Assembly (NCBI GenBank): GCA_963978545.1
Contig: OZ021729.1
Span: 8,728,001 to 8,792,000 of the forward strand
Direction: 5' to 3'
From: Linyphia triangularis
Taxonomy: Eukaryota > Arthropoda > Arachnida > Araneae > Linyphiidae
DNA length: 64,000 nt
The notes beneath the pieces were generated by a model. It did no database searches. It was given only the letters and a program-made list of their open reading frames with translations, and was not told the origin of the DNA. Positions 43,990 through 54,802 of the stretch are shown piece after piece (position 1 is the stretch's first letter; the number at the start of each line of letters is the position of its first letter). The position numbers and the translations under genes were made by a program.

Positions 43990-45245
43990 AGTCGGTGCTC
44001 TTCTCTGCACCCAAATAAACTTCGGCAACTTCCCATAAAGAACAACTGTACTCGCAAACCATCAGCTCAACAGCCATATTTGTAGCATTCCCGGCAGAAA
44101 ACAAAAATGGCCTTTTCTTTGGTGCTTTCCTCTGCACCCAAAAGACTTCGGCAACATCTCAAAAGAAACAACTGAACTTTCAAATCATTAGCTCAACGGC
44201 CATATTTGTAGCATTCACCACAGGAAACATAAATGGCATTTTCTTTGGAGCTTTCCTCTGCACCCAAAAGAACTCCGGCCACTTCCCAAAGGGAACGACT
44301 GTACTCGCAAACCATCAGCTCAACAGTCATATTTGTAGCATTCACCACAGGAAACATAAATGGCTTTTTCTTTGGTGCTTTCCTCTGCACCCAAAAGAAC
44401 TTCGGCCACTTCCCAAAGGGAACGACTGTACTCGCAAACCATCAGCTCAACAGCCATATTTGTAGCATTCACCACAGGAAACATAAATGGCTTTTTCTTT
44501 GATGCTTTCCTCTGCACCCAAAAGAACTTCGGCCACTTCCCAAATGGGACAACTGCACTCCCAAACCATCAGCTCAACAGCCATACCAGTAGCAACCACC
44601 ATAGAAAACTTAAATTGTCTTTTCTTTGGTGATTTCTTCACCAAGCAAAAAAACTTCATCAACTAAATGGACAACTACACTCACAAACCATCTGCTCAAC
44701 AGCTCTCTCAGTAACAGTTACCCCAAGAAACTTAAATGGTATTTCCTTTGGTGATTTCCTCTGCACCCAAAAGAACTTCGACAACTTTCCAAAATGGACA
44801 ACTACACTCACAAACCATCTGCTCAACATCTCTCTCAGTAATAGTCACGACAAGAAACTTAAATGGTATTTTCTCTGGTGATTTCCTCTGGACCCAAAAC
44901 AACTTCGACAACTTTTCAAAAGAGACAACTGCACTCACAAACTCTCAGCTCAACAGACCTATCAGTAAAAGTCACCACGAGAAGCTTAAATGGTCTCTCC
45001 TTTTGTGATTTTCTCTGCACTCAAAGGAATTTAGACAACTTTCCAAAATGGACAACTGCAATTACAAACCATCAGCTCAACAGACCTATCAGTAATAGTC
45101 AGCACAAGAAACTGAAAGGTCTTTTCTTTGGCGATTTCCTCTGCGCCCAAAAGAATTTCGACAATTTTCCAAAAAGGACAACTTCACTCACAAACTATCA
45201 GCTCAACAAACCTGTGAGTAACATTCGGCATAGGAAACTTAAATG
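43990..45245. repeat. 127-bp satellite, ten units
   Basis: The CTCTGCACCC landmark lies at 44003, 44130, 44256, 44383, 44510, (44637), 44759, 44886, 45013 and 45139: a period of 126-127 bp. The unit reads TTTCCTCTGCACCCAAAAGA, ACTTC, then ACTCGCAAACCATCAGCTCA, then GAAACATAAATGG. It has few stops in any frame, so overlapping ORFs up to 172 codons arise on both strands; since 127 = 3x42+1, each unit shifts frame. The left part uses GGAAACATAAATGGC, the right part GAAACTTAAATGGT, showing two sub-families. Confidence 0.93.
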
Positions 45246-46279
45246 TACAAGACTATCATTTGGCAAATCAACAGCAGAATTTGCCTATCTCTTACAACAA
45301 ATCCGTACAATTATATTCTTTACCACTCTTACACACAATATGTATTTATTGTATATTGTTACTAGGAATGTTGGGAGTTAAGAAAAATTTGCTGTTAAAA
45401 AAAATGGTACTATCGAAAACACAGATAAGTGCTATGCTAACGGTATACGTATTTGAACTATAACATCATAAGCATGCATCTTAATACAACGTTTAACTAC
45501 TTACGTATTTAATATATCTTCATAAAATTCTAGTCACTTAGCTAATGTCGTGTTGCTGACGGCGCCAGATAATCTGAATACAACCAACCAAACCAACCAA
45601 CTTAGCTAATGTATCTGATTTGTAAGAAATAAAATGTACGGGAATAATCCACATCAAACATTCTGGTTCAATTGAGTAAATATAATTGTTAAAATTTTAT
45701 TTTTAAAAAATATGTTAAATATAACAATAACTATCAAACTTGCAAAATCTTGCACTCGTACTTGAGAGGGAAAGTCAGTCTGTCCCTGCCTAATGGACCT
45801 AATGATAAACTTTTTAGTTCACAATTTTTACCGGAGTATTGTTTTGAAGAGTGTGAAATTTCACAACAAACATAACATCTGTAATAAAAGTTCATTAAAA
45901 AAATGCGAATAACAGAGGGCTTTTTTAATGCAACACTTAAAAGTTTTTATAAGCTATCTTACAATTACTTAAAATAATAAATAATTAAAAAATACTAGTT
46001 ACCTTAAAAAAATTTTAAGAACTTTTATTGCTGATGATACCTGTTATAAAATTTCATAATTTTCAAAGCAATACTCTTTCAGAAATTGTGACTTCCAACT
46101 AGTTTAAGATTGTAATTACAGAAATTTTTACTAAAAATGTTGTAGGACTTTCAAAGTAGAAAAAAATGTAATGGACAACTATTTTTTCATTTTCTCGTCT
46201 TACTTTGAAAGGGAATATTTTCAATCCACCAAATCAATAGGAATCCGAGATGATCAAAATAGTTTATATTATTTGAGAT
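45246..46279. other. Intergenic, SINE fragment only
   Basis: AT-rich. At 45545-45600 CGTGTTGCTGACGGCGCCAG, ATAATCTGAATACAACC and AACCAAACCAACC are the 3' end of SINE-1 on the + strand with its (AACC)n tail. Otherwise nothing recognised. Confidence 0.7.
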
Positions 46280-46535
46280 CAGGGGCGTAGTCAGAAAAAA
46301 ATTTCGGGAGGAGATATAAAATTATAACGCAACAAATTCTAACAGTATTTTTTATTATTGCCGAATATATACAGTTAATTTTTTCTATGTATGTTTAGAA
46401 ATTGAAGAACATCTTATATAAATTTACCACTTTAAACAAAAAAATTCTTTGATTTTTTTTTTGCATTTTAAGAGTAAACTGAAAATTTTCGGGCTGGGTT
46501 ATATCCCCATATCTCTCCCCCTCGCAACGCGCCTG
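46280..46535. mobile_element. hAT MITE (256 bp)
   Basis: The element starts CAGGGGCGTAGTCAG and ends CTCGCAACGCGCCTG, imperfect inverted ends of a common hAT MITE type. It is flanked by TTTGAGAT (46272-46279) and TTCGAGAT (46536-46543), an 8-bp target duplication with one change, as expected for hAT. No ORF. Confidence 0.75.
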
Positions 46536-47529
46536 TTCGAGATCCCGAAAAAGTATTGTGAAATTTTAAGAATGTTTAACAGAATTTATTCTTTGTCGTA
46601 GCCATTTTTATTATAGTAGAATGCTGGGGATTTAAATAAGTAATTTAAGAACTAATTTATTTCTCCATGCTGCCATCTAGTGAGCAGTTGTAAAAACAAT
46701 AGGTAACTTGTGATTTAGAAAATATTGGAACATATTATTACTTCGTATAGACGTCGCGACACAAAGGCACACGCTTTGATATTTGACTCCAAAAGCTGGT
46801 CAAAATTTGATTTTTAAAAACGCCACCCAACCTCTTGAATTTTTGCACATTCATATTTTATTAAGTATAGAATCTTAATCCATATCGATTTTTAATCTGA
46901 GATACCAAATATAATAGTGATTAATCGAAAATTTAAGTTTGCGCGAAGTGTGTATTTCTCTTTTCTGTGACCATTGTAAGCATAATATGTTAACAAGCAA
47001 AGTTTTAAACTTTTCGTTTCAATTTCAATTTAAACATTATGTATGTGTCTTCTTGAAAATGATCTATATTTAAAAATATATATATATTTAAATATATATT
47101 AAAATTTTATAACTTAAAATTTAAATTTATTTAAATTCAATGAGTAGTTTAAACTTTACACATCTTGGCTAATTTTTTTGCAATATTTTGTTTTCTCGAG
47201 TATTTTTATTATATTATTGAGTCTAATTGAGTAGTGGTTTTTTATATCATTTTAAAGACCACATATTCTAGTTCCTTATTCCTTAAAAACATATTGCGGA
47301 GTTTTGACTGATGTGTATATTACAAGTCTTGAATTAGATTATGTCATTTAGAAGTACTTGCAGAAACTTCACATTTTTTCCAATTTATCATTATGTATGA
47401 TAATCTACTATAAAAATTAAGTAGGTCATTTATTTAACAAATAATTTTTAAACGAAATATTAACAAACATTTCAAAATTCTAAAGAGTCAGACGTCAATA
47501 CTTTTCAAAGTTCGCTGGCGCCTTTACAA
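46536..47529. other. Intergenic, nothing recognised
   Basis: AT-rich. A palindromic AAATATATATATATTTAAATA tract lies near 47070-47100. Confidence 0.45.
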
Positions 47530-48478
47530 TTACTTTGGAGTAAAACTGAGAAAATGTAGTTCGTAAAAACCCCACACCTTCACCGCCTCGGTATTGTCGA
47601 ACAATCCGATTGCATTTTACTAAGGGGACCATAGATATAACAAAACGCGAGATGGATTACATCCAAACAAAAATCAGCCCACTCAAAAATACAAGATCAT
47701 CGAGGTGTAGAAGTTAAACAAACATTATCATTTACCATGTTTGATGCAAAAGTGTGTAATGCTGTTACTGACACAAAATTTAACCGTCAAGTGTTGCATG
47801 TACGGTTCGATATCCAAAGGCTTTAAAGTTCTGACAAAGGCACATGAGATTGATGAAAATGCCCTTCGCTTCGGGATATCTATTTTGCATGTGCGTATTC
47901 ATTCATTTTCGCTCATGCTTCATTTATCATACAAACTGCCTGTTAAAAAGTAGCAACTTCAAATACTACAAGATAAAAATACAGTTGCAGAAAAAAAAAA
48001 CTGAAATCCAAATAGAGATCAGAAACAAACTTGGCCTCATTGTTGAAGTACTAAACCCAAGATTTAGAAACAGGAACGACAGCAATTATACAAGTAGAAG
48101 GTTTTTCAATGACCTCGACTGGCTGACGAAACCATGGGAATTAATATCCATTTGATTCACAGACAGAAGATAATTTAATAAATATTATATATAGTATCGA
48201 TATTAAGTTATTTTCTAACGACACCATGGATACAGTCAAACTCTATGTACATTGTACAGCTATAAACCCTTTCCTATGGCTCTATCAAATAGTTGTACAA
48301 AATGCTAAGAAGAATCTGCGGGAAAATAAATCAGAAGAAACTGCGGAGGCAAGAAATAAATATTTAAAGTTATATCGCTTTAATGTTTAGTCAAGAAAAT
48401 TTTCAAGAAAAGAATGCAATACAGATATGCGGAAAAAGCTGTTATTGAGCTCTGCTCTGCTCATAACAAGTATGAGTT
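47530..48478 (+). pseudogene. RAG1/Transib-like transposase C-terminal half, decayed
   Basis: Pieces in several frames line up in order: RYCRTIRLHFTK, MDYIQTKI, SFTMFDAKVCNAVTDTKF (47730-47783), HEIDENALRFGIS and HLSYKLPVKK, KLGLIVEVLNPRF, SNYTSRRFFND, VKLYVH and NKSEETAEARNKYLKLYR (about 48325-48381), then RKFSRKECN. This order matches a transposon protein common in arthropod genomes that I associate with the RAG1/Transib group; the EETAEARNKYLKLYR segment corresponds to the region of the catalytic Glu there. Multiple frameshifts and stops make it dead. The superfamily name is from memory and less sure than the observation that it is one decayed protein. Confidence 0.6.
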
Positions 48479-48660
48479 GGTTGGTTGGTTTCAGATTATC
48501 TGCGCCGTCAGCAATACGAGGGCTATAATGCGCCGAAACATTCGTCATTAGACAAGCCAACGTACATTTACAAACATCCATGCCTTATACGGGACTCGAA
48601 CCCGCAACTTCGCGGTCTAGAAGCTAGCACGCTAACCACTATACCGTTTGGTCGGCCATT
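48479..48660 (-). mobile_element. SINE-1, tRNA-derived, copy 2
   Basis: The minus strand reads GGCCGACCAAACGGTATAGT, A box TAGTGGTTAGCGTG, B box GGTTCGAGTCC, the SINE-1 body, and an (AACC)n tail that appears on the + strand as TTGGTTGGTTGG at 48478-48489. It is inserted in the 3' part of the transposase pseudogene at 47530-48478. Confidence 0.9.
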
Positions 48661-49167
48661 TCACAAGGATACACTAAGCATGATTTTTCTCGAGTCTTTT
48701 ATCCCAAAACCAAATAAAGCTTGATTAGAATTGAATAAAATCCTCAGAAAAGTCATCAGATGAAAAGCCATGCAATACGAGTGGAAATAATTATTAAATT
48801 ACCAAATAATTATGGGTGTAAAAATGAACTCACTGCACATTTTTCAAGTGCAATTGGATTTTTTTTTGATTTTTTTTTTAACATAAAATATGTATAATTA
48901 AACACAATTGCTGGCAAAAGTTTTGAGACGATACGTCTTTCTGTTGTAACTTTTTCTGTAAGAAAAATTTCATAATGATGTAAATTAGTAATTTGTAGCT
49001 CTAGTCATCCTACATGGCGAGCAACTAATGATGTGAATGAAAATTGTCAATTTAAAAAATACCAAAAGTGAATTTGAAAAGTTGAAAGCAAAAGTTAAGA
49101 GACAATCTGATAAAATTCAAGTTTTTAATATTTGAATTAAATGCATGTGACATTGTCACGCACCCAA

Positions 49168-49245
49168 GGGCTAAGCTAGCTCAGTGGCTAGAGCAGAGGA
49201 ATTCCACGCAGAAGAAGTGTGTTCGTATTCCATCTCTGTTTTTTA
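49168..49245 (+). other. tRNA-like insert, likely SINE head
   Basis: GGGCTAAGCTAGCTCAGTGG then CTAGAGCA is a good A-box/D-arm (TAGCTCAGTGGCTAGAGCA). TGTTCGTATTCC is a decayed B box at the right distance. The sequence that follows (TCTCTGTTTTTTAAATTGC) does not pair as an acceptor stem. It replaces the N-terminal part of the Tc1 transposase frame, so it is an insertion, perhaps a third SINE family. Confidence 0.55.
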
Positions 49246-49339
49246 AATTGCTTTTTCGCTATTTAATTTCTATACGAGTTGTATGCAATACAAATTAGCT
49301 TTACTTAGTCAGGCTCCCAGAATGTTCTAGGTAAAAATG

Positions 49340-50860
49340 TGCGCTATCTTCCAAGATCAGGCGCCCCAAGAAAAACGACTCAACATCAAGACGCGTTAAC
49401 CCGAAGGAAGTCGGGGTTAAATATGCTAGAAGATCGTCACCGAACAGCAGTGAGTAAGGACTAGAGGTCGGCGATATATCATATATATCGATACGACGAT
49501 ATTTTTATCGATAATATTTTTAAATATATCGATACAAGTCAGCAATATATCGATATTTTAAAACATTTTTTAATTTTTTGATGATCGCTTTATAGTTCCA
49601 TTTGTTTTTTGAATTTCTGTATTTCCTTTTCAAAAACTTCAAAACTAAAGTTTGAACTTGGCTGAGAAACAATTAAAATGGCACCCTAACCAAAAATTAT
49701 TTATAATGTAATGGAAAGATAATATCATTTATTAGTAGTCATTAACATAGAGCCGTTCTGTTGCCAACGTATGCCTGGGATTTGCTTCTAATTTTAAATA
49801 TTAAAATCATCTCTATCAGCAAAATATGCGGTAAACTACTTTCAAAATTTCTTCTTTAAAAATAAATGTAAATTTATGCATTGACATCAAAATGTATTTT
49901 ATTTGTTCTAATTGATAGTATAATTTATTTATTAAAACAATTTTTATAATTTATTTATTAAAACAATTTTTATGATTTATTTATTCAAACAATTTCTGCA
50001 TGAATTCATGAAAAGTAGAAATTTGCCCCTTAAAACTTCATTTCTGAAAAAATTTTAAAATCAATTTTAAAAAAATCATGTATCGATAGATCGTTATTTT
50101 ATCGATATTTTTTGTATGCAACGATATAGAATCGATATTTATTCAGATCGATATTTCCGACCTCTAGTAAGGACACCATAAGACGTCGTCTGGATGCCGT
50201 TAAATTGTGTGCACAAGTTCCTGCAAAAAAAAAAAACTTCTCACCCGAGCAAAGTATAGGAAAACCCGAATGAAATTCGCTAAGGAACACGAAACGTGGA
50301 CAACCAAAGATGGGAGAAGGACGTTTATAACGATGAATCCAAATTCAATACGTTTGGAAGTGATGGCCGACATTAAATTTGTCGTCCAAAATGCAACAGA
50401 ATGGATCCCTAGTACCAACGTCCAACAGTGAAGCACTGAAATGGATCAGTAATGGTCTCGGTAGATTTCCATCAGGATGACGTCGTCCCACTAGTGCACA
50501 TCGATGGTGTAATGGATTAAAATGTTTATAAAAACATTTTAGAAGATCTCATGCTGTCTTATGCTCGTATAAAGATACCTCGTGGATGGATGTTTCAGCA
50601 GGATAATGATCCGAAGCACACCTCCAAAATGGGGACAAATTAGTTTGCAGCTAAGAAATTAAAATTTTGAACTCGTCTAGTCAGTCACCTGACATCAATC
50701 CAATTGACCACCTAAGAAAACACATCGGAAGAAATAATGGGAGAGGGAAGTATTCTTCAAAGGCAGAACACCTTCAGAATCTTTAATCGGGATGGGCGAA
50801 AATCCCTAAGTTCACCTTAGAAAGTCTTATTAATTCCATGCCCTGACGGTGTGCTGCGGG
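49340..50860 (+). pseudogene. Tc1 transposase, broken and split
   Basis: Recognisable pieces in order: SGAPRKTTQHQDALTRRKSG (second HTH with a GRPR-like hook, from about 49352), TIRRRLDAVKLCAQ (50174-50215, beyond the MITE), RVRKKKKLLTRAKYRKTRMKF with a run of A, NDESKFNTFGSDGRH (first catalytic Asp, about 50329-50372), RGWMFQQDNDPKHTSK (second Asp, about 50586-50634) and SQSPDINPIDHL (about 50680-50720, the third acidic position occupied by Asp where Tc1 usually has Glu). Stops and frameshifts lie between them. The first HTH is lost. Confidence 0.88.
49462..50166. mobile_element. hAT MITE with perfect 8-bp target duplication
   Basis: The 705-bp insert starts TAGAGGTCGG and ends CCGACCTCTA, and is flanked on both sides by GTAAGGAC (49454-49461 and 50167-50174). 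Both ends carry many copies of ATATCGAT/ATCGATA in a 100-bp zone, the usual subterminal transposase-binding repeats of hAT elements. It has no ORF. The flanks rejoin the Tc1 transposase reading frame. Confidence 0.93.
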
Positions 50861-51157
50861 CATCAAAGTAAAAGGATATGCTACTAAATAATTAATATTG
50901 TTGTATTTTCTTACATTAAAAAAGTTAATTTCAATAAAAGTTTTTAAAACCTGAATCATCTTAAAACTTTTGCCAAGTAATTTTTCGAATCATCAAATTA
51001 TTTTTAATTAATGCACATTTCTCAGTTATTCTAACGTTGCATTTTGTTGAGATTTAATAGGGGTACAAATTACTAATTTGAATCTTTAAGAAATTTTGCT
51101 TACAGAAAAAGTTAGGACAGAAAAACAAATCGTCTCTACACTTTTGCCAGCTACTGT

Positions 51158-51720
51158 ATCATAAATGAATGATAAGTTAAGGACAGAATGTTTTAGAGTG
51201 AAATCCTCTAACATTATCCGATGATAATGACATTAGTGTAATTAAAATAAACTTATATTTTTAATAAAATACTTTTTTTTCTAAAGGAAAAAAGTTTTTA
51301 TTTTATTTAATTAATTAAATTATTATTGCATTTAAACACTACTGTGGCTAGAAAATAGTTTTGGCAACTTTTTGATGCAAGTACCCCAGTGTGTGCCGGT
51401 AGGATTATTTACAAGGAAACACAAAGTGGTTATTTTTTTTTTCTAATCAAAGTTGCATGTTTTTAAAAGGCATTTAAATGTATCATATTAAGTTCTTATG
51501 TATTATTTTCTCATTTTTGTTCAAAATTAATTATTTATTATCTATCATATAGCTAACACACGACTTGCTCTTTAAATTTCAAAACAGTTCGTGCAATATA
51601 TAAATAACTTTTATAACGGCAAGATTAGAAAAATGAAACATTTACTGCACCGAAATTAATCATTTCTCACTCAGTTACTTATATTCTTGTTTATTATTTC
51701 AATGTAGGCAATTATTATGT
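51158..51720. other. Intergenic, nothing recognised
   Basis: AT-rich sequence between the Tc1 element and the 440-bp array. Confidence 0.45.
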
Positions 51721-52608
51721 TGAAGAGGGTCTTCTCTCTCCCTATCAATCTCTTTCTCTCTCTCTCGCTCTCTCTCTCATGAGATTTTATTAAGTTATCT
51801 GATTAGGTTTTTGCCTCGACATTTTCTATAGCAAAGGATTTTCGTAAAAGTGGGGTTTTGATATACTGTTGAAGAGAAACTACATGATGTCAGACTCTGA
51901 GATTTATAGTTTATTTTCTTTACTTTATAAAAGATCGTTTGGTAACATGAATAAAGTTATTTGAAACTTCTTGTAAATAAATATACGTTTGTTCTATACG
52001 CTACGTTTTAGTGTGTGTTATATATAATTAATAGGAATTATACGTTTAATTAATACGTTTTATATATTGAACACGCAACAAAGAGGTTATACTGTTGTAT
52101 ATATAATGTTGATATGAGATATACTATCGTATATAGAATGTTGAAGTGGGTCTTCTATCTCCCTATCAATCTCTCTCTCTCTCTCTCTCTCTTTCTTTCT
52201 CTCTCTCTCTCTCTCTCATGAGATTTTATTAAGCTATCTGATTAGGTTTTTGCCTCGACATTTTCTATAGCAAAGGATTTTCATAAAAGTGGGGTTTTGA
52301 TATACTGTTGAAGAGAAACTACATGATGTCAGACTCTGAGATTTATAGTTTATTTTCTTTACTTTATAAAAGATCGTTTGGTAACATGAATAAAGTTATT
52401 TGAAACTTCTTGTAAATAAATATACGTTTGTTCTATACGCTACGTTTTAGTGTGTGTTATATATAATTAATAGGAATTATACGTTTAATTAATACGTTTT
52501 ATATATTGAACACGCAACAAAGAGGTTATACTGTTGTATATATAATGTTGATATGAGATATACTATCGTATATAGAATGTTGAAGTGGGTCTTCTATCTC
52601 CCTATCAA

Positions 52609-52639
<31 letters not shown>

Positions 52640-53922
52640 CTCTCTCTCTCTCTCTCTCATGAGATTTTATTAAGCTATCTGATTAGGTTTTTGCCTCGAC
52701 ATTTTCTATAGCAAAGGATTTTCATAAAAGTGGGGTTTTGATATACTGTTGAAGAGAAACTACATGATGTCAGACTCTGAGATTTATAGTTTATTTTCTT
52801 TACTTTATAAAAGATCGTTTGGTAACATGAATAAAGTTATTTGAAACTTCTTGTAAATAAATATACGTTTGTTCTATACGCTACGTTTTAGTGTGTGTTA
52901 TATATAATTAATAGGAATTATACGTTTAATTAATACGTTTTATATATTGAACACGCAACAAAGAGGTTATACTGTTGTATATATAATGTTGATATGAGAT
53001 ATACTATCGTATATAGAATGTTGAAGTGGGTCTTCTATCTCCCTATCAATCTCTCTCTCTCTCTCTCTCTCTTTCTTTCTCTCTCTCTCTCTCTCTCATG
53101 AGATTTTATTAAGCTATCTGATTAGGTTTTTGCCTCGACATTTTCTATAGCAAAGGATTTTCATAAAAGTGGGGTTTTGATATACTGTTGAAGAGAAACT
53201 ACATGATGTCAGACTCTGAGATTTATAGTTTATTTTCTTTACTTTATAAAAGATCGTTTGGTAACATGAATAAAGTTATTTGAAACTTCTTGTAAATAAA
53301 TATACGTTTGTTCTATACGCTACGTTTTAGTGTGTGTTATATATAATTAATAGGAATTATACGTTTAATTAATACGTTTTATATATTGAACACGCAACAA
53401 AGAGGTTATACTGTTGTATATATAATGTTGATATGAGATATACTATCGTATATAGAATGTTGAAGTGGGTCTTCTATCTCCCTATCAATCTCTCTCTCTC
53501 TCTCTCTCTTTCTTTCTCTCTCTCTCTCTCTCTCATGAGATTTTATTAAGCTATCTGATTAGGTTTTTGCCTCGACATTTTCTATAGCAAAGGATTTTCA
53601 TAAAAGTGGGGTTTTGATATACTGTTGAAGAGAAACTACATGATGTCAGACTCTGAGATTTATAGTTTATTTTCTTTACTTTATAAAAGATCGTTTGGTA
53701 ACATGAATAAAGTTATTTGAAACTTCTTGTAAATAAATATACGTTTGTTCTATACGCTACGTTTTAGTGTGTGTTATATATAATTAATAGGAATTATACG
53801 TTTAATTAATACATTTTATATATTGAACACGCAACAAAGAGGTTATACTGTTGTATATATAATGTTGATATGAGATATACTATCGTATATAGAATGTTGA
53901 AGAGGGTCTTCTATCTCCCTAT

Positions 53923-53957
<35 letters not shown>

Positions 53958-54085
53958 CTCTCTCTCTCTCTCTCCCCTCTCTCTCTCTCTCTCTCTCTCT
54001 CATAAGATTATTTGTATTAAGTTATCTGATTAGGTTTATGCCTCGGCATTTTTTATAGCAAAGGATTTTCATAAAATGGGGGGGG
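51721..54085. repeat. 440-bp tandem array, 5.4 nearly identical units
   Basis: Units start with GTTGAAG(A/T)GGGTCTTCT at about 51721, 52142, 52581, 53022, 53461 and 53898, a period of 421-441 bp. Each has a (CT)n tract of variable length, then CATGAGATTTTATTAAGC, CTCGACATTTTCTATAGC, a 300-bp non-repetitive body and TATACTATCGTATATAGAAT. Outside the CT tract the middle units look identical; the first and last differ slightly. The array ends in a run of G at 54078-54087. ORFs over the CT tracts are artefacts. Confidence 0.97.
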
Positions 54086-54135
54086 GGTGATATATTTCAC
54101 CAATATACCAGATATATTGTTCGGTGGACTAACTA

Positions 54136-54802
54136 TTAGACTGAGAGGCGACTGCAATTTTTGGACCCAATCGAACATCATTCTGAATTTCTTATTGAAA
54201 TTAGAGAAAAGTGAGTAGAATACGAATCCACTAGTCTGCCGTAGCAAAAATGGCCAAAACTGGTCAAAAATCGACTTTTAATAAGTTGAACTAAATCCAA
54301 TTGCCAAATGCGCCATAACTTCCCAAATAATGAGTATTTTCTTTTTATTTGGTAGCCCTCACTCTTTAATTTTCAATAAAGAAGGTTGCAGACGATTCAG
54401 ATATCTGGCGACGGTCTACTTGCATCTATTAAAAGGGAGCCAAGTTGGCAAAAAATATTATGTCACTTATGACGTAACTGATGTAGCCAATTTGGCTTAC
54501 TTTTAAAAGATATAAGTTTTCCGAGCCAAAGATCAGAAATCGTTTGCGCTTTTTCTCATTGAAAATCAAAATGAAGTGGGTTGCCAGACGAATAAGTGTG
54601 TTCTATTTTTGGCAAGTTATGACATATTTGGCAATCGGATTTTTGTTCAACTCATTCCAAGTCGATTATTGATCAGTTTCGGCCATTTTTGATACGGCAG
54701 ACCAGTGGATTCCTAATCTACTCACTTGTCTCCAATTTCTATAAAAAATTCAGAATGATGTAGGATGGGGTCCAAAAATTGCAGTCGCCTCTCGGACTAT
54801 AT
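54136..54802. mobile_element. Foldback MITE FB-A, complete copy
   Basis: The left end TTAGACTGAGAGGCGACTGC (54136) is mirrored by GCAGTCGCCTCTCGGACTAT at 54781-54800. The interior runs in the opposite orientation to the copy at 10119-10785. About 667 bp, no intact ORF. Confidence 0.9.

Larger units (their letters stand above)
48903..51157 (+). mobile_element. Tc1 element with IR/DR ends and nested inserts
   Basis: Inverted ends of over 200 bp each carry two direct repeats: left outer GGCAAAAGTTTTGAGACGAT (48913) and inner GCAAAAGTTAAGAGACAATC (49088); right outer ATCGTCTCTACACTTTTGCC (51129) and inner GAATCATCTTAAAACTTTTG (50953). This is the IR/DR layout of Sleeping Beauty-like Tc1 elements, with repeat spacing near 175 bp. 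Inside are a broken transposase, a tRNA-like insert (49168-49245) and a hAT MITE (49462-50166). After removing the MITE the element is about 1.5 kb, the usual Tc1 size. Confidence 0.88.

Noticed and set aside
44193..45381. ORFs of 65-172 codons on both strands
   Set aside because: They lie on the 127-bp satellite, overlap each other and shift frame from unit to unit; there is no start context or domain.
53870..54058. 62-codon ORF of S and L repeats
   Set aside because: It is a translation of the (CT)n tract of the 440-bp array.
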